Shown: in pieces, positions 1-7,160 of the stretch
Layout: every line of letters begins with the position of its first letter
How positions within the stretch are numbered: the stretch's first letter is position 1
Source of the DNA: an uncultured Glaciecola sp.
Lineage (GTDB): Bacteria; Pseudomonadota; Gammaproteobacteria; Enterobacterales; Alteromonadaceae
Reading direction: 5' to 3'
Length of the DNA: 59,221 nucleotides
Assembly: GCA_947496235.1 (NCBI GenBank)
Contig: CANMCE010000018.1
Location: 1 to 59,221, forward strand
Notes under the pieces: generated by a model
What the model saw: only the letters and a program-made list of their open reading frames with translations
Databases searched by the model: none
Told to the model about the DNA's origin: nothing
Made by a program: the position numbers and the translations under genes

Positions 1-114
1 TGCATTCTTCCTAAAAATGTCCAAATAATCCTTGATCTGAAAAGGGAGTCCATATACACGATGACGATTCTTCGTAGCTAGCTCAATAACGATTCTTTGT
101 TGCTTACTTCCGAT
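1..114 (-). pseudogene. Fragment of a REP-associated tyrosine transposase (RAYT-like)
   Basis: The minus strand is open from just after a TGA at 115-117 to the left edge, 38 codons, with no plausible start codon. The peptide contains RHRVYGLPFQIKDYLDIF, which resembles the C-terminal part of REP-associated/IS200-like transposases of marine gammaproteobacteria, where a GLPFSLKDYLEL-type motif is common. This is recognition from memory. The fragment may continue left of the window; inside it nothing upstream encodes the HUH catalytic part, so I treat it as a remnant. Confidence 0.35.
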
Positions 115-119
115 TCACG
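89..119. repeat. 31-bp direct repeat, copy 1
   Basis: This 31-bp segment recurs at 1521-1551 in the same orientation with two differences (29/31 identical). Copy 1 overlaps the transposase-like fragment at the left edge; copy 2 lies beyond the other end of the serine hydrolase gene. The pair therefore brackets that gene. Confidence 0.75.
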
Positions 120-185
120 TACGCAATAAACTGGAAAGCTTGAAGGCGAACAAGTTTGGAAATATCAGATTAGTAAGTTACAAGT

Positions 186-1406
186 TCAGTTGATGTATAT
201 TTTTGCAGCTTTAGCTTCAAAATCTAAAATGGCTTTCCAAATCTTATTTATTCCATCCCTTGTACTTTTTTGTCTCGGCTCAATGTTTAACAGCATGATC
301 TTTCCCATACCTGTTTCGGGATTAAAAAACATCGCGGTTAACAAACCAGGATCAGCTCCCATTAAACCTATTACGCTGTCATCAAAACCAAACGTTTTTG
401 GCCTAGATTCAATAAAAATTCCATATCGACGATCTTGATCTGGAAAGCTTTGCAAATCAAAGTACTCATTGTAACTCTCTGCTTTTAAGAGCGTACCCGT
501 TCCCATGTATCCATTTATAAGCTCAACTAAGAACAAACTTAATTCACTGGCTGAAATAATCAAACCACCATCTGCTTTGTTAAAGCCTTTATACTTAGCT
601 AGTGACGTCGAGTTATCAAAAAATAAGCTTGATTCGGTTCCAACTTCATTAGAGTCCCACACCGCATTTTTAATATTTAATGGCTCAAAAATGTGCTTAT
701 TTGTGAAAGATGCGTAATCCTGTTTGGACACTTTTTCAATAATGTATTCGCAAATTGCGGCGCCTAGATTTGAGTATCTTCTTTCCTCCCCCGCAGCAAA
801 ATCAAAGTAGCTTTCTTCTCCATACCATTCGCCATTTGTAGACAGGCTATTGGTAAAAAACTTCGAGAGACTTATCGTTTCGTCTGATTTTTTGAAGAAA
901 GGCAGTACTTTTTTGTTTGCTGCAATTTCTTTTTGTTGAAGAATATATGAATGTTCAAAGATATCGCGCGTATCTCTCAATGACGAAGTATGTAAGGTTA
1001 AATGTTTTAGGTGAATCTCTTGTCCTGGGTGTTTAGGGTTTCTAATTTCGAAAGGGAAATATTTATCGATAGGATCTTCGAGACTCAGCATACCCAGTTC
1101 CTGAGCCTTTAGCAGTGCTATGCCTAATAAAGCTTTCGAGATAGAAGCTACTTTTTGTGGGGTGTTCGCAGTGTATCGAGCTTTGCCATCTAGGTTTGTT
1201 TTGCCAAACCCTTCGCTATAGATTTCACCGCGCTGATTGACTACTGCTACAGAAAAACCAGGAATATCACTTTCTTGAGAAACTTGCTGTAACTCAGCAC
1301 GAATGCTTTGATGTAAAGATAAATCCTTTTCTAGTTCACTCCCGTAAGCGGCAAAGGAACAAATGACTGCAGCTACAAGCAGGTACCTTCTAAAATCCAT
1401 TTTCAA
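186..1406 (-). CDS. Serine hydrolase, beta-lactamase/class C family, exported
   Basis: A 406-residue protein of the beta-lactamase/penicillin-binding (Pfam Beta-lactamase) fold. It starts with a signal peptide (about residues 1-22, RRYLLVAAVICSFAAYGS), so it should act in the periplasm or envelope. The SxxK nucleophile motif is SISK at 88-91, the second motif is YSN at 211-213, and LTLHTSSL at 136-143 matches the LLTHTSGL signature of this family. Such proteins include esterases, D-aminopeptidases and true beta-lactamases; the substrate cannot be read from sequence. It stands alone between two copies of a 31-bp repeat, which suggests acquisition or rearrangement. Confidence 0.85.
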   Translation of the reverse strand: MKMDFRRYLLVAAVICSFAAYGSELEKDLSLHQSIRAELQQVSQESDIPGFSVAVVNQRGEIYSEGFGKTNLDGKARYTANTPQKVASISKALLGIALLKAQELGMLSLEDPIDKYFPFEIRNPKHPGQEIHLKHLTLHTSSLRDTRDIFEHSYILQQKEIAANKKVLPFFKKSDETISLSKFFTNSLSTNGEWYGEESYFDFAAGEERRYSNLGAAICEYIIEKVSKQDYASFTNKHIFEPLNIKNAVWDSNEVGTESSLFFDNSTSLAKYKGFNKADGGLIISASELSLFLVELINGYMGTGTLLKAESYNEYFDLQSFPDQDRRYGIFIESRPKTFGFDDSVIGLMGADPGLLTAMFFNPETGMGKIMLLNIEPRQKSTRDGINKIWKAILDFEAKAAKIYIN

Positions 1407-1499
1407 TAAGTCTTATTTTGGCTTGTTGTCCCTTCACAATACTAGTTTTATTCGCAATTGCAAAATTGTCAGTTAGTACTATTGTTTTGTTTCAAGGAG

Positions 1500-1519
1500 A
1501 TTCCGTTTTGCAACGGAAT
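1500..1519. repeat. CGTCATTCCG-type palindromic intergenic repeat
   Basis: ATTCCGTT (1500-1507) and AACGGAAT (1512-1519) form a perfect 8-bp hairpin with a TTGC loop. On the minus strand the context reads CGTCATTCCG...CGGAATCTCC, the pattern of small palindromic repeats widespread in proteobacterial intergenic DNA; a related element occurs at 40653-40679. The rest of the gap 1407-1706 holds repeat copy 2 and no gene that I can support. Confidence 0.55.
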
Positions 1520-1520
1520 G

Positions 1521-1551
1521 ACGATTCTTTGTTGCTTGCTTCCGCTTCACG
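1521..1551. repeat. 31-bp direct repeat, copy 2
   Basis: Second copy of the segment at 89-119 (29/31 identical, same orientation). It abuts the palindrome at 1500-1519. It carries only the part of the transposase-like reading frame corresponding to copy 1. Confidence 0.75.
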
Positions 1552-1706
1552 CCCTGAGATATTTAAAAACTGTAGTGCCAACCCTAAAATGCAAATTGCC
1601 TCTTAAAGCAATAAACATAGGGAAGACTTTTATTTGTCATTGAGCAAAGTATAAATTCTGATAGGATCTTTTACGTTTAAAAGTATTAAAGCTTAAAACC
1701 CAAATC

Positions 1707-2519
1707 GTGCAAAATTCCAAATCCTCAATAAATAAAGTCTATTTCCGTAACGGTGCATCACACAGAGATGGCGCAGACGTCAGTTTTGCTGATATCGTCA
1801 AATACTTCGGTTTTAAAAGTGCTAAAGTTGGAAATTGGGTTACCAAAGAGCAACAGCAAAAGGCGGCAAACCTGTTTTTTGATGCATTTTGTGATCTGAT
1901 GGACATTTTATCGATTCCTCCTGAAGCTATTTCTTTAAGAGGTAGTTTGTCTTTAGCTTATGGAACAGGTGGTTCCAAACACGTACAAGCCCATTATAAT
2001 GGGGCAACTCGAACCATTAGCTTAGCGAAGAATGCTGGCGGAGGGGCGTTAGCTCATGAATGGTTTCATGCCTATGACCATTACATTGCTCCTCATGCAT
2101 TTGATGGCGCTTCAAATACTGTATTCGCCAGTGAATTGTGGCTTAACGAGTTAGCTAAACCGGTGTTGCATCCCTTGAATAATGCACTTTTTGATGCATT
2201 TGAAAGCGTTTTCTTAAACCCTGTCACCAAAGATTCAAGTGATTTAGTGCGGGTCAGTATTAAAGCTGATAAACAATTGAATAGTTTTTATTATGCTCGA
2301 CCGCAAGAACTAGCGGCCAGAGCTTTTGAGCGCGTTGTACAGGAATCTACTATTACTAATCACTTCTTAGTGGCAGGTACAAAGCAAAGTAATGAAGCCA
2401 AAATTGGCTTATATCCGAATCATCAGCAGCTTGCACTGATTCAAAAACATTTCTTGGGCTATTTCTTTGCATTGGGGCAAGCACTCAACACTAAAAAAGC
2501 GGAGGATGTAAAACAATAA
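1707..2519 (+). CDS. CLCA_X / LPD1-like protein with HExxH motif
   Basis: A 270-residue cytoplasmic protein without signal peptide. Residues 30-125 resemble the large polyvalent protein domain LPD1 found in phage and mobile-element polyproteins: FGFKSAKVGNWV, SLAYGTGGSKHVQAHY and an invariant-looking HEWFHAYD at 117-124, an HExxH zinc-binding pattern with a following Asp. Stand-alone versions in Alteromonadales are named CLCA_X family. A metal-dependent hydrolase role is inferred from the motif only. The start is a GTG at 1707 with no strong ribosome binding site; no better in-frame start is visible nearby. It has no operon partners on its strand. Confidence 0.7.
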   Translation: MQNSKSSINKVYFRNGASHRDGADVSFADIVKYFGFKSAKVGNWVTKEQQQKAANLFFDAFCDLMDILSIPPEAISLRGSLSLAYGTGGSKHVQAHYNGATRTISLAKNAGGGALAHEWFHAYDHYIAPHAFDGASNTVFASELWLNELAKPVLHPLNNALFDAFESVFLNPVTKDSSDLVRVSIKADKQLNSFYYARPQELAARAFERVVQESTITNHFLVAGTKQSNEAKIGLYPNHQQLALIQKHFLGYFFALGQALNTKKAEDVKQ

Positions 2520-2532
2520 GCTTGTGATAGGA

Positions 2533-3069
2533 TTATGCATGCTGCTTTTGATGATTCAATAACCGTCGAATCGTGTTGAGATTCACTGCAATAAGGGTCA
2601 GCTCAAGTAAGGTGCCACCAATACTCCCAACGAGAATGTTATTCGTTAACCAGCAAAAAGCCCCTAATAAAAATGCTATCCGCATCTTAATACCGTGCAG
2701 ACAGAACAATGCATAGGTTCCGATACACACACCAAGAATAGCAAAGAGTTCGAACCAATGATCTGCCATCACTACGCCTGAAATGACGGCAATGAAGATG
2801 AATATCCAGGCCAACCAAGCTGATCGTATATAAATTGAAAGACCGGTTCTCAAGGCGCTTAAGAGCGCACTCAAACATGAAACCGTCGCACCCAGAAGAA
2901 TGAAATGAAGTGCGTGATTGAGGTTCATAACCAACATAGTCACTTTTAGCTTTTTATCATCATGTTGAAAAAAAGTAAGAATGCCCAAGAAATAACTCAG
3001 TAAGCCAATTGCTTGAGCCAAATTCAATTCGGGCATTGCTGATAAAATGCTAATAAAAAAACTTTCCAC
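2533..3069 (-). CDS. ygjV: YgjV family inner-membrane protein
   Basis: A 178-residue protein that is almost entirely hydrophobic, with about six predicted membrane helices and a short basic tail ending RRLLNHQKQHA. The pattern AIGLLSYFLGILTFFQ near residue 20 and the central WxxxF-rich helices match the Imp-YgjV family (PF10688), which has no known function. The start codon is GTG. It converges on the CLCA_X gene with a 13-bp gap, so a shared terminator region is possible but none is obvious. Confidence 0.75.
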   Translation of the reverse strand: MESFFISILSAMPELNLAQAIGLLSYFLGILTFFQHDDKKLKVTMLVMNLNHALHFILLGATVSCLSALLSALRTGLSIYIRSAWLAWIFIFIAVISGVVMADHWFELFAILGVCIGTYALFCLHGIKMRIAFLLGAFCWLTNNILVGSIGGTLLELTLIAVNLNTIRRLLNHQKQHA

Positions 3070-3163
3070 GGATTTAGACTGATTTCACTCGTTTCTTATG
3101 AGATTGATATCTAATATTGTAAACCGCAGACCCAACATTAGAATTTGTGATCGAGTCGAATCT

Positions 3164-3751
3164 TTAGTCAACAAAGGTCTGGCTTATTTCTTTCAAACAC
3201 TCTAACTCAAGCTTTTTCACATTCACTTTGCTTTGAAAAATGACCATTCCAATCAAGCACAAAGGAGATACAACAAAGGAGTAAAACAACAACAAGTTAT
3301 AGCCGTTCGTTGCTAACGAGTGTAAATACATTCCCCAAAAAACTAAAGTAAAAATGACTAATGCCAAACAACTGAATTGAGCAACTCGAAAATAACGCAA
3401 ACTAAACTCACAGGTTTTTTGTCGAAATTTAAGAACCCCCTCACTACTCCAATTGGCATAATGTAAAATTGGCTTGTGAATGAAAGAGCTGACCCACAAA
3501 GTGCCAACCGCACCGAAAGTTAAAAAAATAGCAGTGAAGTAACCAATAAAATCTGACGAAGTGGCGGTTAGCCAAGTAGCCGCCGCTAACATTATTGATG
3601 CGCCAGCCCAATCAACATACAACAAGTATTTTTGTTTTCTTTTTCTAGCTTGGGCTTCTTTCAAATCATTCTCGTTTGGCAGTGCATCCTCTAACAGAGG
3701 CTGTTGTTGCCAACTTTTCGCAAGTACTGATATATCTAAATCATCTGTCAT
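3164..3751 (-). CDS. Membrane protein overlapping the sigma gene, probable anti-sigma factor
   Basis: A 195-residue protein with a soluble N-terminal segment of about 45 residues (LAKSWQQQPLLED...KEAQARKRKQKYL) followed by four likely membrane helices in two pairs. It starts inside the end of the ECF sigma gene (11-bp overlap), so the two are translationally coupled. Co-encoded membrane proteins with a cytosolic N-terminus commonly act as anti-sigma factors; this is inference from position, as there is no zinc-binding HxxxCxxC motif. Confidence 0.6.
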   Translation of the reverse strand: MTDDLDISVLAKSWQQQPLLEDALPNENDLKEAQARKRKQKYLLYVDWAGASIMLAAATWLTATSSDFIGYFTAIFLTFGAVGTLWVSSFIHKPILHYANWSSEGVLKFRQKTCEFSLRYFRVAQFSCLALVIFTLVFWGMYLHSLATNGYNLLLFYSFVVSPLCLIGMVIFQSKVNVKKLELECLKEISQTFVD

Positions 3752-4256
3752 TTTGCATTAGTTCCTTAAGTTCTACTTTGGCGCGATTAATTCTTACTCG
3801 CACCGCGCCATGAGAAATTTGCAATATTTCACCTATTTCAACCGCATCTATGTCTTCCATTAGTAACAAAATGACCTGCTTGTTTGCTGGAGACAATTGT
3901 CTTATTGCGCGCATCAGTTGCTGACTTTGCTGTTGTTCGAACAATTGCTGAGAAGGTGTCGTTTGAGTGGGCTCTTGGTTTACATCCTCATTCAGAGGTT
4001 CATATTTATGTTTCTGAGCTTTAATGATATGATCGACGGTAACATTGTGCATTATACGAAACAAATAAGCGCGAGGATTGGCTGCATCTTTTATTCGCTG
4101 CAATGATTGATGAAGCGCTAAATAAAGATCTTGTTTTAAATCTTGCCTTAAAGATAGATCAGCTTCACAAGCCATTAATGTTCGGCTTATTGCACCTCGA
4201 TTCTGTTCCCACAAATCGAGCAAAAATTCCTCTAAAGACTCAGTTGAGTTACCCAT
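3741..4256 (-). CDS. ECF-type RNA polymerase sigma factor
   Basis: Sigma-70 family, extracytoplasmic-function size (171 residues from the chosen start). Region 2 contains AYLFRIMHNVTVDHI; region 4 is a helix-turn-helix around AVEIGEILQISHGAVRVRINRAKVEL with a canonical LSPANKQVILLLM lead-in. The ATG at 4256 has the ribosome site TTGAGGTC five bases before it; an upstream ATG at 4328 has none, so the shorter form is preferred. It is followed by an overlapping membrane gene, the usual sigma/anti-sigma layout. The divergent neighbour at 4424 could be a target, but no -35/-10 pair has been established. Confidence 0.85.
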   Translation of the reverse strand: MGNSTESLEEFLLDLWEQNRGAISRTLMACEADLSLRQDLKQDLYLALHQSLQRIKDAANPRAYLFRIMHNVTVDHIIKAQKHKYEPLNEDVNQEPTQTTPSQQLFEQQQSQQLMRAIRQLSPANKQVILLLMEDIDAVEIGEILQISHGAVRVRINRAKVELKELMQNDR

Positions 4257-4423
4257 TGACCTCAAAAATAATTCCCGTAATTGCAAATAAAACTTTCCCT
4301 TTACTGCTATTAGTCTTAACTGACTCATTAAGTGTTACGAAAAAAAATAAAAAATATTTATGTAACAGTTCTTCCATGATTGCTGACTCTAATCCTGAAT
4401 ATTAACCAATGAGGATTTTTAAG

Positions 4424-4705
4424 ATGGAAACAATACAACAATTTTTTACTGCAATTTCAACCGCATGGCAACAAGCTGATTTCGCTTTTCTAGTTTTATT
4501 CACCTTGTTTTTCTTAGTCGTTTGGTTTTTACCCAGTTTGTTAGCACTTGCATTTAACCGTCAACATGCAGGAAAGATTGCGTTACTTAATATTCCAGCC
4601 ATTTTTTCTTGGGTAGCTTGGGTTGCCCTTTTGGTATGGGCTGTGACCGGAAAATTGAGCACTAAACTGGCGACAAAAGCCAAATTTAAACCTCAGTATG
4701 AATAG
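4424..4705 (+). CDS. Superinfection immunity-like small membrane protein
   Basis: A 93-residue protein with two membrane helices: about 18-42 (FAFLVLFTLFFLVVWFLPSL) and 55-75 (LLNIPAIFSWVAWVALLVW). The motif ALAFNRQHAGKIALLNIPA resembles the Imm_superinfect family (PF14373), related to the phage T4 Imm protein that blocks DNA entry of a second phage; bacterial members are of unknown role. The start at 4424 is chosen because GAGGA lies eight bases upstream, whereas the ATG at 4409 has nothing. It is divergent from the ECF sigma gene. Confidence 0.7.
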   Translation: METIQQFFTAISTAWQQADFAFLVLFTLFFLVVWFLPSLLALAFNRQHAGKIALLNIPAIFSWVAWVALLVWAVTGKLSTKLATKAKFKPQYE

Positions 4706-4838
4706 TTTATGACCCTGTAATTGCAGAACTTGGCATCGGTATTTTTTCTCTATATAGTACTTTATTGATTATTTGAGTTCATTGAACTCAAAGTGACTAT
4801 TTGCGGTGTTAGCCGCCAATAATAAAAGGAATTATCAG

Positions 4839-5942
4839 ATGCCAAGTAAATTTTCTCAGCTTCGTTTAATCAGCTTCTGTTTACTTTTTTTTACCTTGTC
4901 TTTTGCGGCACAGGCTGCATTGCCAAAGCCAGAATTTCAATATTCCGCTGAAGAATTTAAGCAAATCAAAGAACACCTTGAAAAACTTAGAACCTCAGTT
5001 TTTGAAAAAGAAGTAGCAACTGCCACATCTAATGGAAAAGCAGCAGGGCCGTCTCAATGGCCAAGTTATTGCCAAGGCGTCATATTTAGGTTTAGCAGAT
5101 ATCCACAAAATGATAATCAATTGCGCGGTCATATCGGAGGGTTATCAACTTGCGTTCAGCAAATAGTGCAAAAAGTGGATTTGTTGCCAACTGATGAAAT
5201 ACGATCTTTGGTAGCCTTTGCTGAACAATATGAAGACAAACTTAATAAGCAAGAACGCAAGCAACTTACTGTAACAAAAACGCTTCCTAATAAACCCTAT
5301 CAACTGAGCGAACAAGAACTCATACAGATAAGTGACTATCTTGACGACGTTAATGGGGTGCTGAATAAGCAAGGTGTGCGTTTTAATTTATGCGGTCAGT
5401 ATTTGCAAACCATAAAAAGTGGTCGCTTAAATGAATTACGCAAGGATCTTCTAATTACAAGCGTTAAGAGCAGTTTATTAAATTGCCAAGGGCGATTAAG
5501 TAGACTGAAATTTGAAGCCGCACAAGATATACAAAAAACTAGTGTTAATTTTTTATCTGAATATTTAACTTTTTTAGAAGACCAAAGCCAGAAAAAAGAA
5601 AATAAACTCCCAGAGTTTACTATGACAAACACTTTACCCAGCGCACCCTTTGAGTTTAACCAAGCCGAATATAATCAGATTTGGGGCTATTTAGATGAAT
5701 TATATGCCGCATTAGAAAAAGAAAAGTATCTATCCCCTGGACATAGCTGTCCGACGAAAAAACCATTTTCTAGCGATAAAAACTTTACTCGTAGATTTGT
5801 AACTGAACTTTACCCTTGCCTAATGAACTTAGATTTTGCTGCTCGCAACAAAGCCCGAGTGAATTTGGACTACACTAAGACATTGGATGAAGCAAAAGCG
5901 TTCTCACAACAGTATATGAATGAAATGGCGAGAAAATTGTAA
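4839..5942 (+). CDS. Secreted protein of three tandem Cys-pair repeats, unknown function
   Basis: About 367 residues from the ATG at 4839, which has AAAAGGA nine bases upstream and opens a clear signal peptide (LISFCLLFFTLSFAAQA). The mature part is three diverged repeats of about 110 residues, beginning LPKPEFQYSAEEFKQI, LPNKPYQLSEQELIQI and LPSAPFEFNQAEYNQI. Each repeat has two cysteines about 35-40 residues apart (SYCQG/STCVQQ, NLCGQ/LNCQG, HSCPT/YPCLM), suggesting one disulfide per unit in the periplasm. The repeats look helical and rich in Gln and Lys. I recognise no family. The gene stands alone, followed by an inverted-repeat element and the rpsI terminator. Confidence 0.75.
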   Translation: MPSKFSQLRLISFCLLFFTLSFAAQAALPKPEFQYSAEEFKQIKEHLEKLRTSVFEKEVATATSNGKAAGPSQWPSYCQGVIFRFSRYPQNDNQLRGHIGGLSTCVQQIVQKVDLLPTDEIRSLVAFAEQYEDKLNKQERKQLTVTKTLPNKPYQLSEQELIQISDYLDDVNGVLNKQGVRFNLCGQYLQTIKSGRLNELRKDLLITSVKSSLLNCQGRLSRLKFEAAQDIQKTSVNFLSEYLTFLEDQSQKKENKLPEFTMTNTLPSAPFEFNQAEYNQIWGYLDELYAALEKEKYLSPGHSCPTKKPFSSDKNFTRRFVTELYPCLMNLDFAARNKARVNLDYTKTLDEAKAFSQQYMNEMARKL

Positions 5943-5963
5943 CTCGCTAACAGTTTACAGTTT

Positions 5964-6042
5964 GATTACGCTATTTGAAATCATGGATGATTTCGCAGAG
6001 CGCCCATGGATGGTTTTACAGCGTCTTTCAAATGGTGTAATC
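5964..6042. repeat. Inverted-repeat element of the CATGGATG...ACAGCGT type
   Basis: Arms 5964-5980 and 6026-6042 are inverted repeats with 14 of 17 positions complementary. Between them lie two tandem CATGGATG-containing units (around 5982 and 6005). Elements with CCATGGATGG...TTTACAGCGTC are scattered in intergenic DNA of Vibrio and Alteromonas relatives; this identification is from memory. It lies between the triple-repeat gene and rpsI and could also fold in the 3' end of the former's mRNA. Confidence 0.6.
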
Positions 6043-6065
6043 AGGCTCTAAAGAGAGACAAGCAT

Positions 6066-6093
6066 AAAAAAACCCAGCCGAGGCTGGGTTTTT
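6066..6093 (-). terminator. Rho-independent terminator of rplM-rpsI
   Basis: AACCCAGCC (6071-6079) pairs with GGCTGGGTT (6082-6090) over a two-base loop, and the minus strand then runs into seven T. It lies 37 bp past the rpsI stop. The plus strand also ends in a short T run, so it may work in both directions. Confidence 0.85.
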
Positions 6094-6129
6094 GCATTTT
6101 GTGCAGGTGCAGTGCACCACAACAAACGA

Positions 6130-6522
6130 TTAACGTTTTGAGAATTGTGGACGCTTACGTGCTTTATGTAGACCAACTTTCTTACGTTCAACGCGACGTG
6201 CATCACGAGTAACGAAGCCAGCTTTACGAAGTGCTGGACGTAGACCTTCATCATATTCCATCAATGCTCTGGTAATACCGTGACGGATAGCGCCAGCTTG
6301 ACCAGAAATACCGCCACCTTTAACAGTAACGTATAGGTCAAACTTGTCTAACATTTCAACTAACTCTAAAGGTTGCTTAACAACCATGCGAGCTGTTTCA
6401 CGACCAAAGAATTCATCTAGTGGACGCTTGTTAACTACGATGTTACCACTGCCTGGACGTAAAAATACGCGAGCAGTAGAGCTTTTGCGACGACCTGTGC
6501 CGTAGTATTGAGTATCTGCCAT
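6130..6522 (-). CDS. rpsI: 30S ribosomal protein S9
   Basis: A 130-residue protein, the usual bacterial S9 length, starting [20 protein letters not shown] and ending in the typical basic tail [17 protein letters not shown], which in the ribosome reaches the P-site tRNA. The motif [19 protein letters not shown] is diagnostic. It lies 12 bp downstream of rplM, forming the standard rplM-rpsI operon, with a terminator just beyond. Confidence 0.98.
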   Translation of the reverse strand: MADTQYYGTGRRKSSTARVFLRPGSGNIVVNKRPLDEFFGRETARMVVKQPLELVEMLDKFDLYVTVKGGGISGQAGAIRHGITRALMEYDEGLRPALRKAGFVTRDARRVERKKVGLHKARKRPQFSKR

Positions 6523-6534
6523 TTTGCTCGCTCC

Positions 6535-6963
6535 TTAAATATCCAAAACTTGTGGTTGTTGCGCTTGATGCGTATGTTCTGCGCCAGCAAATACTTTAAG
6601 CTTGCGGAACATTGCACGACCTAGCGGGCCTTTAGGAAGCATGCCTTTCACAGCTTTTTCTAAAACCATTTCTGGCTTAGCAACAATAAGCTTCTCGAAA
6701 GTTGTTTCCTTCAAACCACCTGGATAACCAGAGTGAGCATAATACATCTTGTCAGACGCTTTGTTTCCGGTTACACGGATTTTTTCCACGTTCACAACAA
6801 CAATGTAATCACCAGTGTCCACGTGAGGCGTGTACTCTGGCTTATGCTTACCACGTAGTCTGGTTGCGATTTCAGCAGCCAAACGACCTAAAGTTTTGTC
6901 TGTGGCGTCAACCACGTACCAGTCACGTTCTACAGTTTCTGGCTTTGCAACAAAAGTTTTCAT
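6535..6963 (-). CDS. rplM: 50S ribosomal protein L13
   Basis: A 142-residue protein matching L13 along its length: [19 protein letters not shown] at the start, [20 protein letters not shown], then [18 protein letters not shown] and [18 protein letters not shown]. It is first in the operon with rpsI. In E. coli L13 represses its own mRNA through a leader structure; a compact hairpin lies upstream here at 7037-7055. Confidence 0.98.
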   Translation of the reverse strand: MKTFVAKPETVERDWYVVDATDKTLGRLAAEIATRLRGKHKPEYTPHVDTGDYIVVVNVEKIRVTGNKASDKMYYAHSGYPGGLKETTFEKLIVAKPEMVLEKAVKGMLPKGPLGRAMFRKLKVFAGAEHTHQAQQPQVLDI

Positions 6964-7036
6964 TAAATAATCACCCGAAAAATAAATTAATTACAAGTTA
7001 TATCAACACGTTAGCCCCTTCGAGCTTGCTGATCTT

Positions 7037-7055
7037 CCACCTTTCCCAAAGGTGG
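7037..7055 (-). promoter_or_regulatory. Hairpin in the rplM leader, possible L13 autoregulation
   Basis: CCACCTTT (7037-7044) and AAAGGTGG (7048-7055) form a perfect 8-bp stem with a three-base loop, 74 bp upstream of rplM. Autogenous control of rplM-rpsI by L13 via the leader is known in E. coli; that this hairpin is the binding element is inference. There is no T run, so it is not a terminator. Confidence 0.4.
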
Positions 7056-7160
7056 GTGTAACTGGGCAGGTCGCGAATTATACAGATTTGTAAGGAAATT
7101 CAAAGTTTTTTATCAAGCTTTATGCAATAAACTTGCGGCTTTAAGGAGATTTTAAAAGAA

